Shown here: positions 25,101 through 31,854 of the stretch, piece after piece
Numbering within the stretch: position 1 is the first letter of the stretch
Layout of the letters: each line of letters begins with the position of its first letter
NCBI GenBank assembly: GCA_004193285.1
Contig: SECP01000007.1
Coordinates: forward strand, 1-64,000
Source: Myxococcales bacterium
GTDB taxonomy: Bacteria; Myxococcota_A; Polyangia; Polyangiales; Polyangiaceae
Length of the DNA stretch: 64,000 nucleotides
Direction: 5' to 3'
Notes under the pieces: model-generated
What the model was told of the DNA's origin: nothing
Database searches by the model: none
The model's input: the letters and a program-made list of their open reading frames with translations, nothing else
Program-made: the position numbers and the translations under genes

Positions 25101-27954
25101 CGACAGCGCGGACTTCGGTGAGCTCACCAGCGAGCTGCTTCTCGCGCACGAGTTCTGGCGCCTCAACGGCGTGACGTGTGACCTCGTCATCTTGAACGAC
25201 GAGCCCGAGGGCTACATGCAGCCCCTGCAAATGGCGCTCGAGGACCTGATCCGGTCGAGCCCGGCGCAGGGCCACGAAAACCAGCCCGGTGGCATCTTCC
25301 TGCGTCGCTCGGGGCAGCTCTCGCCGGAGGAGCGAGTCCTGGTGCGGCGCGCCGCCCGCGTCGTGCTCAAGGCGTCGGCGGGCTCGCTTTCCCAGCAGCT
25401 GCGCAAGGCCGCCGAGCCGCTCCCCTTGCCGGAGCGCTTGCCGGTCGTTCGCCGGCGCGCGCCGAGCGGGCTCACCGCGCCCGCGCCGGCCCGAGATCTG
25501 CGGCATTTCAACGGTATCGGTGGGTTCAGTGCCGATGGCCGCGAATACGTCATGAGCATCGGGCCCGGTGCCCGCCCGCCGGCGCCATGGTGCAACGTGC
25601 TCTCGAATCAGACGTTCGGCAGCGTGGTCTCGGAGAGTGGTCTCGGCTTTACGTGGTTCGGCAATAGCCAACGCGAGCGCCTCTCGCCCTGGAGCAACGA
25701 CCCCGTGGGTGATGCCTCGGGCGAGCTGGTTTACTTGCGCGATCGTGAAGACGGCAGCTCCTGGTCGGCGACGCCGGAGCCGGCCGGCGCGGGCGCGCAC
25801 TTCACCGTCCGCCACGGTCAAGGCTACACCGTTTACTCCCACGTCCAGGGTGACCTGCACCACGAGCTCACTGCGTTCGTCAGCCCGAACGACCCGGTGA
25901 AGTTGCTGCGACTGCGGCTCGAGAACCGCGGCTCGCGCGCGCGCCGGCTCGCCGTCTACGCGGTCGTGGAGTGGGTGCTCGGCCCTTCGCGCGAAGCGAC
26001 TCGCCTGCAGGTCTGCTCCACTTACGACGCGGAGCAGGGGGTAATCTACGCGAGCAACCCGTTCGTCGGGAACCCGGAGGCGCGCGCCTTCGTGACCAGC
26101 AGCTTGCCCGTCGTGAGCGTTACCGGGGACCGCCAGGAATTCTTCGGCGCCCAAGGCACCCGCGCGCGGCCCGCCGCGCTCGAGCGCACGAAGCTCTCCG
26201 GCCGAACCGGCGTAGGGCTGGACCCGTGCGGGGTGCTGCAGCTGTCCGTTGATTTGGAGCCGGGCCAGAGCCGCGAGCTCTGCGTCGTCATCGGTCACGC
26301 CGCTTCCCAAGCGCTGGCCTCCGAGCTCGCGCTGCGGTTCAAGGACGCGGCGAACGTGCAGCAGGCGTTCGAGGCGGTTGGCCCGACGTGGGACCAAATC
26401 CTCTCGATCAGCGCGCAGACGCCGGACGACAGCTTCGACCTGATGGTAAGCCGCTGGCTGCTCTATCAAGCGGTGGGCGCTCGGCTCTGGGCTCGCTCTG
26501 GCTTCTACCAATCCAGCGGCGCTTACGGCTACCGCGACCAGCTCCAAGACGTGCTGGCGCTGGTACACGCTCGTCCGGATTTGGCACGCGAGCACATCTT
26601 GCGCGCCGCTGCGCGGCAATTCAAAGAGGGTGACGTGCAGCACTGGTGGCACCCGGAGTCTGGCGAAGGGGTGCGCACGCACTGCTCCGACGACCTCTTA
26701 TTCCTCCCGTACGCCGTCGCCTCCTACGTTCGAGCCACGGGCGACGCCGCCATCCTCGACGAACAGGCGCCCTTCCTGGAAGAGCGCGAGCTCAAGCAAG
26801 ACGAGGACGACCTCTTCAACTCGCCGCGCCAAACTGCGGAGACCGCGAGCGTGTACGAGCACTGCGTGCGGGCGCTCACGCGCGGGACCACCGCGGGGCC
26901 GAACGGCATTCCGAAGATGGGCACCGGGGACTGGAACGACGGCATGAACCGCGTCGGCAAAGCCGGAGTCGGGGAGAGCGTTTGGCTCGGCTGGTTCCTC
27001 GTCCGAACCCTCAAGGATTTCGAGCCGATTGCGCGCGCACGCGGCGACCACGCCCGCGTCGAAAGTTGCCGCGCGGACGCGGAACGAGTCGTCAAGGCCA
27101 TCGAGGCTCACTCTTGGGACGGCGCTTGGTACCACCGCGCCTACTATGACGACGGCACGCCCATCGGCTCCCACGAAAACCAAGACTGTCGCATCGACGC
27201 CATCGCTCAATCCTGGTCCGTCATCGCCGGGGCGGATCCGAAGCGGTCCCGCCAGGCGCTCGAGAGCTCGCTGAACGAGCTAGTGCAAGAGGACGACCGG
27301 CTGATGCGTCTGCTGGTCCCTCCTTTCACGCACCTCGAGCACGACCCGGGCTACATACGCAGCTACCCGGACGGCGTTCGCGAAAACGGCGGGCAATACA
27401 CCCACGGGGTGCTTTGGACGGTGCAGGCGCTGTGCCTCCTCGGTGAGGGCGAGCGCGCGCATCATCTCTTCTCGCTGCTCAACCCCGTGAGTCACGCCAC
27501 CACCCCGGCAGAGGTCAAGCGCTACCGCGTGGAGCCCTACGTCCTCGCGGCGGACGTGTACGCCTCGCCCGAGCACATGGGCCGGGGCGGCTGGACTTGG
27601 TACACCGGCTCCGCGTCGTGGATGTTCCGCATCGGGGTAGAGCACATCCTCGGTCTGCAGCGGCGTGGAGGAGAGCTCCACATCGCGCCCTGCGTTCCAC
27701 CTAGCTGGACGCAGTTCCAAGTCACTTACCGCTACGGCAAGAGCGAGCTCCTCATCTCCTTTCAGAACCCGGGCGGGGTAGCCACCGGCGTGCAGCGTGT
27801 CGAGGTGGACGGCCGAGAGCTCTCGGGCGCTGAGGTGCCGCTCATCGATGACGGACAGCGGCACCAGGTGAACGTGGTCATGGGCCAAGCCGCGGACAGC
27901 GCGCCGCGGCTGCAAGCCGGGGTCACGACGAGCCACGTGTCGAGCGCCGAATAG
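19174..27954 (+). CDS. ndvB: Cyclic beta-1,2-glucan synthase (GT84-GH94)
   Basis: At 2926 residues it has the size of ChvB/NdvB. After an N-terminal region with membrane helices (about 430-480 and 830-1010), the GT84 domain has DADTELP near residue 637 and HRWLRGDWQ near 784. The C-terminal half contains two carbohydrate-binding and phosphorylase-like modules, with the GH94 motif GTGDWNDGMNRVG near 2585. In rhizobia the enzyme starts, elongates, trims and cyclises beta-1,2-glucan, which is exported to the periplasm and helps in low-osmolarity adaptation. Here it follows a small Zn protein and a sigma-54 promoter candidate. I see no frameshift. Confidence 0.95.
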   Translation: MQRNSEPHSDSQRAVCPGLSIGVSWDEVHALRGELYAKDHLVSHAADIARAHGEPSLSSTPGPLRKRFGAARAQIKAAYEILSRDAKNKRDPSPAEEWLLDNSHVVDDQIREIQEDLPWGYLIQLPRISSGQMRGYPRVYGLCLDYLRHTDARVDLTSLADYVVAYQRVSTLTIGELWAVPIMLRLGLTLIVGSLAVSEARAQDRELADEWADRLIVDGQSETKLERTLAQLGKLSDDELSAGFLVQLLKRVREHDAPLRAVLEFIAARCAQMNTTPEELTRREHLRQAADQVSVGNSITSMRAIAALDWTQFFELTSGVEEVLHQDPSGAYAHMDQPSRDRCRHAVEQLARRSKVDERGVAEQALALAQERARSSKSTPAEQHVGYYLLDTGRKALERVIHYRPKLSERFSRPILEYPAAFYLSVVAVGVGLLCAGAASLLSRELESPWLVIALTVLFSLPASEVVLSLWHALVVFAVKPRLLPKLDFEDGIPDEHRTLAVVPSLLESPAGIQQLLEDLEVRALANPDRNLYFALVTDFTDASEAETERDRELLEVAQLGIAELNRRHDGSEPRYFLFHRRRIENPVEGRFMGWERKRGKLEELNRLLRGDTATTFAVATAPAELLASIRYVITLDADTELPREVARRLVGTMAHPQNRPVLDPTRQRVVRGYGILQPRVGTLPLSSRRSRFARIFAGPPGIDPYTTAVSDVYQDFFGEGSFVGKGIYDVDAFMAALHGRVPDNRLLSHDLFESSFARSALVTDIEVLDDQPASYEVVTSREHRWLRGDWQLLPWLLPSVPVRGGGKRPSDLRLLDLWKLSDNLRRSLVAPAMVLLLASSWLLSPRLSSWSLLVLAGLCLGPIITRQVLSLVRAATAARPELGPLGGALLKNLQEMVLGVMVLLDQALMSLDGILRTLFRLFVSHKNMLEWTTMSQAARRHKRGGSRSSRRFSASAWLALLGTVLVVALSRDTAPYALPLLLAWLAAPAFIGWLGKLEEEPKPDAEISDSGRRRMRVVARKTWRFFDTFVTAKDNWLPPDNYQEDPRGVVAHRTSPTNIGLYLLSVVAARDLGFVTARETLARLENTLGTLGRMERRSGHILNWYDTTNLQPLEPQYVSTVDSGNLAGYLWTLREACAELARMPLFDAQVLEAARDALWLAGAPSSKELSELDARLASAQVGLDESSVEALHVFARLEAALTQLSQGPAALNSETERRYWLEQAAAVIRHARVQATELAPCLDWLATVPSTLGEHAGFGELVSRIKQARTPAELGAAAAICLEAVASVEPTGSVGEVETATAFLQELTTRLSATQRACEALSVRADKVALAAVELADGMDFRFLYDQQRGLFSIGYNVSGARLDGSHYDLLASEARLASLVAISKGDAPLEHWWKLARPRTATTAGRALLSWSGSMFEYLMPLLVTGASRDTLLWETCRSAVGRQEAYGTEQGVPWGISEAAYNVMDLAMNYQYRAFGVPGLGLKSGLAEDLVVAPYATVLSSMVRPDLALANFEALDREGLNGKFGYYEAIDYTPGHVPPERRSVIVKAMFAHHQGMSLVALCNVLCNWPMQRRFFADARVRASALLLEERVPLSAPNVPVRAEQVASPLLGEPELRLTDHVGIGNAGVERVHLLGHGELSTIITASGAGVTTWKGMDVTRFREDAALDAGGIFVYVRDLTSERVWSAGQQPTGAVPEYYDASFAIDRVELKRRDGAVETVMEIVVSPEHPAEVRRITLSNHGTKPVDLDLTSYSEPVLAPRGADVAHRAFSSMFLETELLPEHGAILVRRRPRSSHEPESWLVQVLTPDGEGFGPAELDSSRAEFLGRGGSLQKPQGLRFGHQLTGTAGNVLDPGLALRRAVTLAPGQRARLTLTTGLAATREAALELLELVMTPHSSNRAFELAWADARVELKHLGITAARSHRFQRLLSCVMFAPPALRETAEAPMPLTRGKNALWSQGISGDLPILLLCIDSADFGELTSELLLAHEFWRLNGVTCDLVILNDEPEGYMQPLQMALEDLIRSSPAQGHENQPGGIFLRRSGQLSPEERVLVRRAARVVLKASAGSLSQQLRKAAEPLPLPERLPVVRRRAPSGLTAPAPARDLRHFNGIGGFSADGREYVMSIGPGARPPAPWCNVLSNQTFGSVVSESGLGFTWFGNSQRERLSPWSNDPVGDASGELVYLRDREDGSSWSATPEPAGAGAHFTVRHGQGYTVYSHVQGDLHHELTAFVSPNDPVKLLRLRLENRGSRARRLAVYAVVEWVLGPSREATRLQVCSTYDAEQGVIYASNPFVGNPEARAFVTSSLPVVSVTGDRQEFFGAQGTRARPAALERTKLSGRTGVGLDPCGVLQLSVDLEPGQSRELCVVIGHAASQALASELALRFKDAANVQQAFEAVGPTWDQILSISAQTPDDSFDLMVSRWLLYQAVGARLWARSGFYQSSGAYGYRDQLQDVLALVHARPDLAREHILRAAARQFKEGDVQHWWHPESGEGVRTHCSDDLLFLPYAVASYVRATGDAAILDEQAPFLEERELKQDEDDLFNSPRQTAETASVYEHCVRALTRGTTAGPNGIPKMGTGDWNDGMNRVGKAGVGESVWLGWFLVRTLKDFEPIARARGDHARVESCRADAERVVKAIEAHSWDGAWYHRAYYDDGTPIGSHENQDCRIDAIAQSWSVIAGADPKRSRQALESSLNELVQEDDRLMRLLVPPFTHLEHDPGYIRSYPDGVRENGGQYTHGVLWTVQALCLLGEGERAHHLFSLLNPVSHATTPAEVKRYRVEPYVLAADVYASPEHMGRGGWTWYTGSASWMFRIGVEHILGLQRRGGELHIAPCVPPSWTQFQVTYRYGKSELLISFQNPGGVATGVQRVEVDGRELSGAEVPLIDDGQRHQVNVVMGQAADSAPRLQAGVTTSHVSSAE

Positions 27955-28030
27955 GCAGAGCGACCAGAGGCGCGGCCGAGAGAGCGAAATGGCTCGCGGT
28001 CTCGCCTCATTCCGCTCGACGAAATGCACG

Positions 28031-28061
28031 CGACCGCCGACCCTAGGAGGGTCGACGGTCG
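28031..28061. terminator. Hairpin between convergent genes
   Basis: CGACCG-C-CGACCC (28031-28043) pairs with GGGTCG-A-CGGTCG (28049-28061): twelve pairs with one mismatch and a 5-nt loop TAGGA. It lies between the cyclic glucan synthase stop and the stop of the small membrane protein at 28087, so it may terminate both. No T tract. Confidence 0.6.
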
Positions 28062-28086
28062 ATGGGTGAGCGGCGAAAGAGGGCCG

Positions 28087-28302
28087 CTACTTCAGGCCGG
28101 CGAACGAGTCGTGGGTGGGGCGCCGGCCCTTGGCGACGCCGGACTTGGGCGACCACAGCCAAGCCATCGACATCACGAAGGCGAGCGCGAAGCCTGCGAT
28201 GAGCGCGCCGAGCGCGCCCCAAAGCGAGCCCGACCAGATGAGCACGCCGAAGGTGACGCTCACGCCGATCATGATCATGACGAAAGTTTGCGGGTGTTTC
28301 AT
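28087..28302 (-). CDS. Small two-helix membrane protein
   Basis: The 71-residue protein (MKHPQTFVMIMIG) has two hydrophobic helices (about residues 8-24 and 29-47) joined by a short turn and ends with a soluble tail. ATG 28302 is chosen because GGAAGAG lies just upstream. It starts 11 bp after the CBS gene stop and is probably co-transcribed with it. It has no family I recognise. An inner-membrane location is expected. Confidence 0.78.
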   Translation of the reverse strand: MKHPQTFVMIMIGVSVTFGVLIWSGSLWGALGALIAGFALAFVMSMAWLWSPKSGVAKGRRPTHDSFAGLK

Positions 28303-28313
28303 GTCTCTTCCTT

Positions 28314-28838
28314 TCATTCCCCACGCATCGAAAACTCACCGGAGCCGCCCGTCATACGGGCTCGGGGCTCGGGTAGCCGCTGCCGGCACGAAAAGCACGG
28401 CCGCCGATCCCCGCGCTGATGCAGGTGATGCAGCGAGCCGCAATCGATGCAGCGGTAGTCTTGGAAGAGCGCGGCCAACGAGGGCTCCGCGCTCATGTCC
28501 GCCCTCGTGATGACGCCGGTCGGTTCGCCCTCTGCGTTGGTCACCAGAACGGAGCCTACGCGGGCGCCTTGCATCAACATGGCGGCGTCTGCGACCGAGC
28601 GCGCCGCGGGCAGTAGCACGGCGGGATGCATGACCTCTCCCACCATGCGGTCCGGCGCCGCTTGCTCGAGGTCGCACGTGCACGCCATTCCCACCACGCG
28701 CCCGCGATGACACACGGAGAGGTGATGGACGTCGAGCTCGCGCGCGTTTCCCAGCGCCACGGACACCGAATCCGAGATGCGCAGCGCCGCGAGCGCGTGA
28801 AGCATCACGTTCGAAAGCGGGAGGGAAACGAGCTCCAT
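28314..28838 (-). CDS. CBS-domain protein with C-terminal zinc ribbon
   Basis: The 174-residue protein has a CBS pair (about residues 5-120; recognisable parts are VCHRGRVVGMAC, MVGEVMHPAVLLPAARSVADA and VLVTNAEGEPTGVITRADM). The C-terminal tail has CIDCGS and CFSC about 20 residues apart, a probable zinc ribbon. CBS pairs bind adenine nucleotides, so this may be an energy-sensing regulatory protein. ATG 28838 (MELVSLPLSN) is preferred to the ORF start at 28895, because a strong sigma-54 promoter candidate lies between them. It leads a two-gene operon. Confidence 0.85.
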   Translation of the reverse strand: MELVSLPLSNVMLHALAALRISDSVSVALGNARELDVHHLSVCHRGRVVGMACTCDLEQAAPDRMVGEVMHPAVLLPAARSVADAAMLMQGARVGSVLVTNAEGEPTGVITRADMSAEPSLAALFQDYRCIDCGSLHHLHQRGDRRPCFSCRQRLPEPRARMTGGSGEFSMRGE

Positions 28839-28862
28839 GTCGCCTGGCCTTAGCCAAGAGTT

Positions 28863-28878
28863 TGCAAGTCGCGTACCG
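28863..28878 (-). promoter_or_regulatory. Sigma-54 promoter candidate for the CBS operon
   Basis: On the minus strand CGGTACGCGACTTGCA matches the consensus at 10 of 12 positions, including a perfect TTGCA -12 element. Transcription would start near 28852, leaving a leader of about 14 nt before ATG 28838. The rest of 28879-29151 holds only short palindromes such as GGGCATGCCC (28951-28960). Confidence 0.68.
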
Positions 28879-29151
28879 CCCCGCCGCGCTGCCACAAGGG
28901 CTCATCTCGGGCGGTAAACTTCTCGAGGCGGGGTGTGTGAACCCTCGTGCGGGGCATGCCCTTCGGCCCCGGCGGGGCATCTCCGCGTCTTACACCTGAC
29001 GGAGCGGCGGACGCGAGGCACTTGCGGCCCCAGAGCCGGGTGTTATGACAGGTGAGACATATTGTCGCCTTTCCGTGAGTGTGGTGCACTATGCCTCGGT
29101 GCGTCCCGCTCCTAAGTGCAACATTCACGGACTTTTTGCCGTGGCGGTTGT

Positions 29152-29167
29152 GGGCACGGGGTGTGCT
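29152..29167 (+). promoter_or_regulatory. Sigma-54-like box abutting the NtrC-type regulator
   Basis: GGGCACGGGGTGTGCT matches 10 of 12 positions with correct spacing. Its predicted start of transcription (about 29178) is at the start codon (29179), so use would give a leaderless mRNA. It may be a real autoregulatory promoter or a chance match. Confidence 0.4.
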
Positions 29168-29178
29168 TACCGGGGGCT

Positions 29179-30585
29179 ATGAACGGCGCTCTTGCAGTTG
29201 TGGAAAATCGTACCTCTTCCGACGCTCGGGCGACTGCAACGGCGCCCAAAATCCTCATCGCCGACGACGACCGTGACATGTGCGAGTTGGCGGAAGCCGG
29301 GCTTAGCCAGCGCGGCTACAGCGTGTCGTGGCGATTGTCGCCGGACGAGGCGCTCGCGCAGCTCGATAACGAGGACTTCTCGATCCTGCTCGTAGACATC
29401 CACATGGAGGGGATGAGCGGGCTGGACCTGTGCCGCGCCGCGCTCGCGAAGCGACCGGATCTGGTGGTGGTGGTGATGACCGGGTTCGGCACGCTGGAGC
29501 ACGCCATCGGCGCAATGCGTGCTGGAGCGTACGACTTCATCACCAAGCCGGTCTCGATGGACGCGCTCGCGTTGACCATCGACCGCGCGATGCGCCACCG
29601 CGCCATGACGGACGAGCTGCAGCGCTTACGCCGCCGCGTGGACGAGCACGAGCTGCCCAATGTCATCGGTGACAGCGAAGCGATGCAGCGCATGGCGGAC
29701 ATCGTCTCGCGAGTGGCGGAGACCGACGCCAACGTGCTCATCACCGGCGAGTCCGGTACCGGCAAGGAGCTGGTCGCCCGCGCTTTGCACGAGCGCAGCG
29801 GTCGTCGCGGTCCCTTCTTGGCCATCAACTGCGCGGCCGTTCCCGAGAACCTGCTGGAGTCCGAGCTGTTCGGGCACACCCGCGGCGCGTTCACGGACGC
29901 GCGCACCTCTCGCAGTGGCCTCTTCGTCGAGGCCAACCAGGGCACGCTCTTCTTGGACGAGATCGGCGAGATGCCCCTTGGCATGCAGGCCAAGCTGCTG
30001 CGCGCCCTGCAGGAGCGTAAGGTCCGCCCGCTCGGCGCTGCGCAGGAGGTCCCGTTCGACGCTCGAATCGTCACCGCGACCAACCGTGATCTGGAGGCCG
30101 AGGTTCAGTCCAAGCGCTTCCGCGAAGATCTCTACTATCGCATCAACGTCGTGCGCGTGGACGTGCCGCCCCTGCGCCGCCGCGGTAATGACGCCCTGCT
30201 CCTCGCACAGTTCTTCCTGGATCGCGCCAGCGGCCGTTCGGGCAAGAGCGTGACGCGCCTCGGGCGCGCGGTCGCCGAGCACATCATGGGCTACGACTGG
30301 CCCGGCAACGTGCGCGAGCTCGAGAACTGCATGGAGCGCGCGGTCGCGCTCGCTCGCTTCGACGAGATCACGATCGATGACCTACCGGCCAAGATCCGCG
30401 AGCACCGTCCGACGGAGGTCTACGCAGAGAGCGACGACCCCAAGCAGCTCCCCAGCATGGATGTCGTAGAGGAGCGCTACATCCGCAAGGTGCTGGCCGC
30501 GGTGGGCGGCAACAAGACCCTCGCCGCCAAGGTGCTGGGCTTCGATCGCCGCACGCTCTACCGCAAGCTGAAGCAGCAGCAGTAG
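29179..30585 (+). CDS. NtrC-family sigma-54 response regulator
   Basis: The 468-residue protein has a receiver domain (ILIADDDRDM, phospho-acceptor Asp in LLVDIHMEG, Lys in ITKPV), an AAA+ domain and a Fis-type helix-turn-helix (NKTLAAKVLGFDRRTLYRKLKQQ in part). The Walker A motif GESGTGKE is near residue 191. The sigma-54-contacting loop reads GAFTDA instead of GAFTGA. The protein should bind enhancer DNA, hydrolyse ATP and open sigma-54 promoters when phosphorylated. ATG 29179 fits the N-terminus. No sensor kinase gene is adjacent, so the partner is elsewhere. It lies among many sigma-54 promoter candidates. Confidence 0.95.
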   Translation: MNGALAVVENRTSSDARATATAPKILIADDDRDMCELAEAGLSQRGYSVSWRLSPDEALAQLDNEDFSILLVDIHMEGMSGLDLCRAALAKRPDLVVVVMTGFGTLEHAIGAMRAGAYDFITKPVSMDALALTIDRAMRHRAMTDELQRLRRRVDEHELPNVIGDSEAMQRMADIVSRVAETDANVLITGESGTGKELVARALHERSGRRGPFLAINCAAVPENLLESELFGHTRGAFTDARTSRSGLFVEANQGTLFLDEIGEMPLGMQAKLLRALQERKVRPLGAAQEVPFDARIVTATNRDLEAEVQSKRFREDLYYRINVVRVDVPPLRRRGNDALLLAQFFLDRASGRSGKSVTRLGRAVAEHIMGYDWPGNVRELENCMERAVALARFDEITIDDLPAKIREHRPTEVYAESDDPKQLPSMDVVEERYIRKVLAAVGGNKTLAAKVLGFDRRTLYRKLKQQQ

Positions 30586-30634
30586 CTTCGGGGGGCGAGG
30601 TTTTCTGGGGCGCCCTGCGCGCCGCGGGCCGCCC

Positions 30635-31150
30635 TCAGCGCGCCGCGTTCTCGCGGTTCCACGCCGCGATCCAGTCGGGCAGGGGCGGAGACGGCTCCTC
30701 CACCCCTATCGCTTGGAGCAGCTCTGCGCTGCTCACGGTTCCGCCCTTCCGCTTCAGGAAGCGGGCGCGAACGATGGCCTCTGCAACCAGCTCTTCACCG
30801 CGCAAGAAGCGGTGCTGCACGATGAACGCCCGATCGTCCCAGCCGAGGACTCGGGTTTCCACATCGAAGCGCTGAAAAAGCTGGAGCGATTTACGAAAGC
30901 GGATCGTCTCGGCGGCGACCACCGGGTAGTAGCCGCGCCGGCGAATCGGACCTGCCATGCCCGAGCGCAGCATCCAATCCACCCGCGCTACGTCCAACAT
31001 CGATAGATAAACGCCGTTGTTGACGTGCCACAGCACGTCCAGATCCGGCGGCCAAACGATGAACCCCTTGCGCGCGGGCCCGAGCTTCTCGCAGCGCGGC
31101 CGGAACCGGTGAGTCAGGAGCAGCAGGAGCAAGCGGAGGAAGAGGTTCAT
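30635..31150 (-). CDS. Acyl-CoA thioesterase (hot-dog fold)
   Basis: The 171-residue protein begins MNLFLRLLLLLLTHRFRPRC, with an N-terminal hydrophobic stretch, and then has a 4HBT-type hot-dog domain. DVLWHVNNGVYLSMLDVARVD is a typical substrate-binding and catalytic segment, and later RVLGWDDRAFIVQHRFLRG fits the central helix and sheet. It should hydrolyse acyl-CoA thioesters; chain length unknown. ATG 31150 is chosen because it overlaps the upstream ABC ATPase stop by ATGA, so it is translationally coupled to an amino-acid transporter. That pairing is unusual. Confidence 0.85.
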   Translation of the reverse strand: MNLFLRLLLLLLTHRFRPRCEKLGPARKGFIVWPPDLDVLWHVNNGVYLSMLDVARVDWMLRSGMAGPIRRRGYYPVVAAETIRFRKSLQLFQRFDVETRVLGWDDRAFIVQHRFLRGEELVAEAIVRARFLKRKGGTVSSAELLQAIGVEEPSPPLPDWIAAWNRENAAR

Positions 31151-31854
31151 GGAGGGTTCGGGACGAAGGCAGGCGTATCTTCGCCGAGGCGGCCGTCTAC
31201 CAGCCGCCATACTTCGTCCGACAGAGTTTCGGCCAGTTGCAGATCGTGGGTCACGAGGACGAGCGTGAGCGGAGATCCCCCGCGCTTGACGACCTCCCTC
31301 AGGAGCTGAACGACCTCCTCGCGGGTATGCGGATCCAGCGCGCTCGTCGGCTCGTCCAGCAGCAGAACCTTGGCGTCTTGAGCGAGGGCACGGGCCAGCG
31401 CGACGCGCTGCCTTTGACCGCCCGACAGCTCGCTCGGGCGTGAATCCTTGCGATCGGCGAGGCCGACGCGCTCGAGCAGCTCCGTGGCGCGCCGTTCGGC
31501 GTCGGCGCGCGAGCGTTTGCGCACCACTCGCGGCGCTAGGCACAGGTTGGCCAGGACCGAGAGGTGGGGGAACAGCTGGTAGTCCTGAAACACCATGCCT
31601 ACATCGGCGCGCAAGCGAGTCAAGGCTGCATCACCGAGGTTCGGCTCCACGAGGTGGCCACCGATATGAATGCGCCCCGCGTCGATGCTCTCCAGGCCGT
31701 TCATGCAGCGCAGCAGCGTGGTCTTCCCGGAGCCGGAGCTGCCAACCAGCGAAACGATCGTACCCGGCGCGGCCTCCGCGTGAACGCCACGAAGGACCTC
31801 GCGCGAGCCGAAGCGCTTGCCGACCGCGCGCAGCACGACGGAGCGCTGTTTCAT
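31147..31854 (-). CDS. Polar amino-acid ABC transporter, ATP-binding subunit
   Basis: The 235-residue protein has Walker A GSSGSGKTT near residue 34, Q-loop MVFQDYQLFPH, signature LSGGQRQRVALARALA and Walker B VLLLDEPTSALDP. It is of the GlnQ/HisP family that powers polar amino-acid uptake. Start ATG 31854 overlaps the stop of the upstream fused binding protein-permease gene by ATGA. It forms an operon with that gene and the thioesterase. It acts on the cytoplasmic face of the inner membrane. Confidence 0.93.
   Translation of the reverse strand: MKQRSVVLRAVGKRFGSREVLRGVHAEAAPGTIVSLVGSSGSGKTTLLRCMNGLESIDAGRIHIGGHLVEPNLGDAALTRLRADVGMVFQDYQLFPHLSVLANLCLAPRVVRKRSRADAERRATELLERVGLADRKDSRPSELSGGQRQRVALARALAQDAKVLLLDEPTSALDPHTREEVVQLLREVVKRGGSPLTLVLVTHDLQLAETLSDEVWRLVDGRLGEDTPAFVPNPP

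Noticed and set aside
24001..26682. 893-residue open reading frame on the minus strand
   Set aside because: It lies wholly opposite the cyclic glucan synthase, is very rich in Arg/Ala/Gln/His, and has no motif. It is a GC-rich antisense shadow.
30586..30634. GC-rich convergent gap as a terminator
   Set aside because: Several imperfect pairings are possible, but none gives a clear stem with a T tract.
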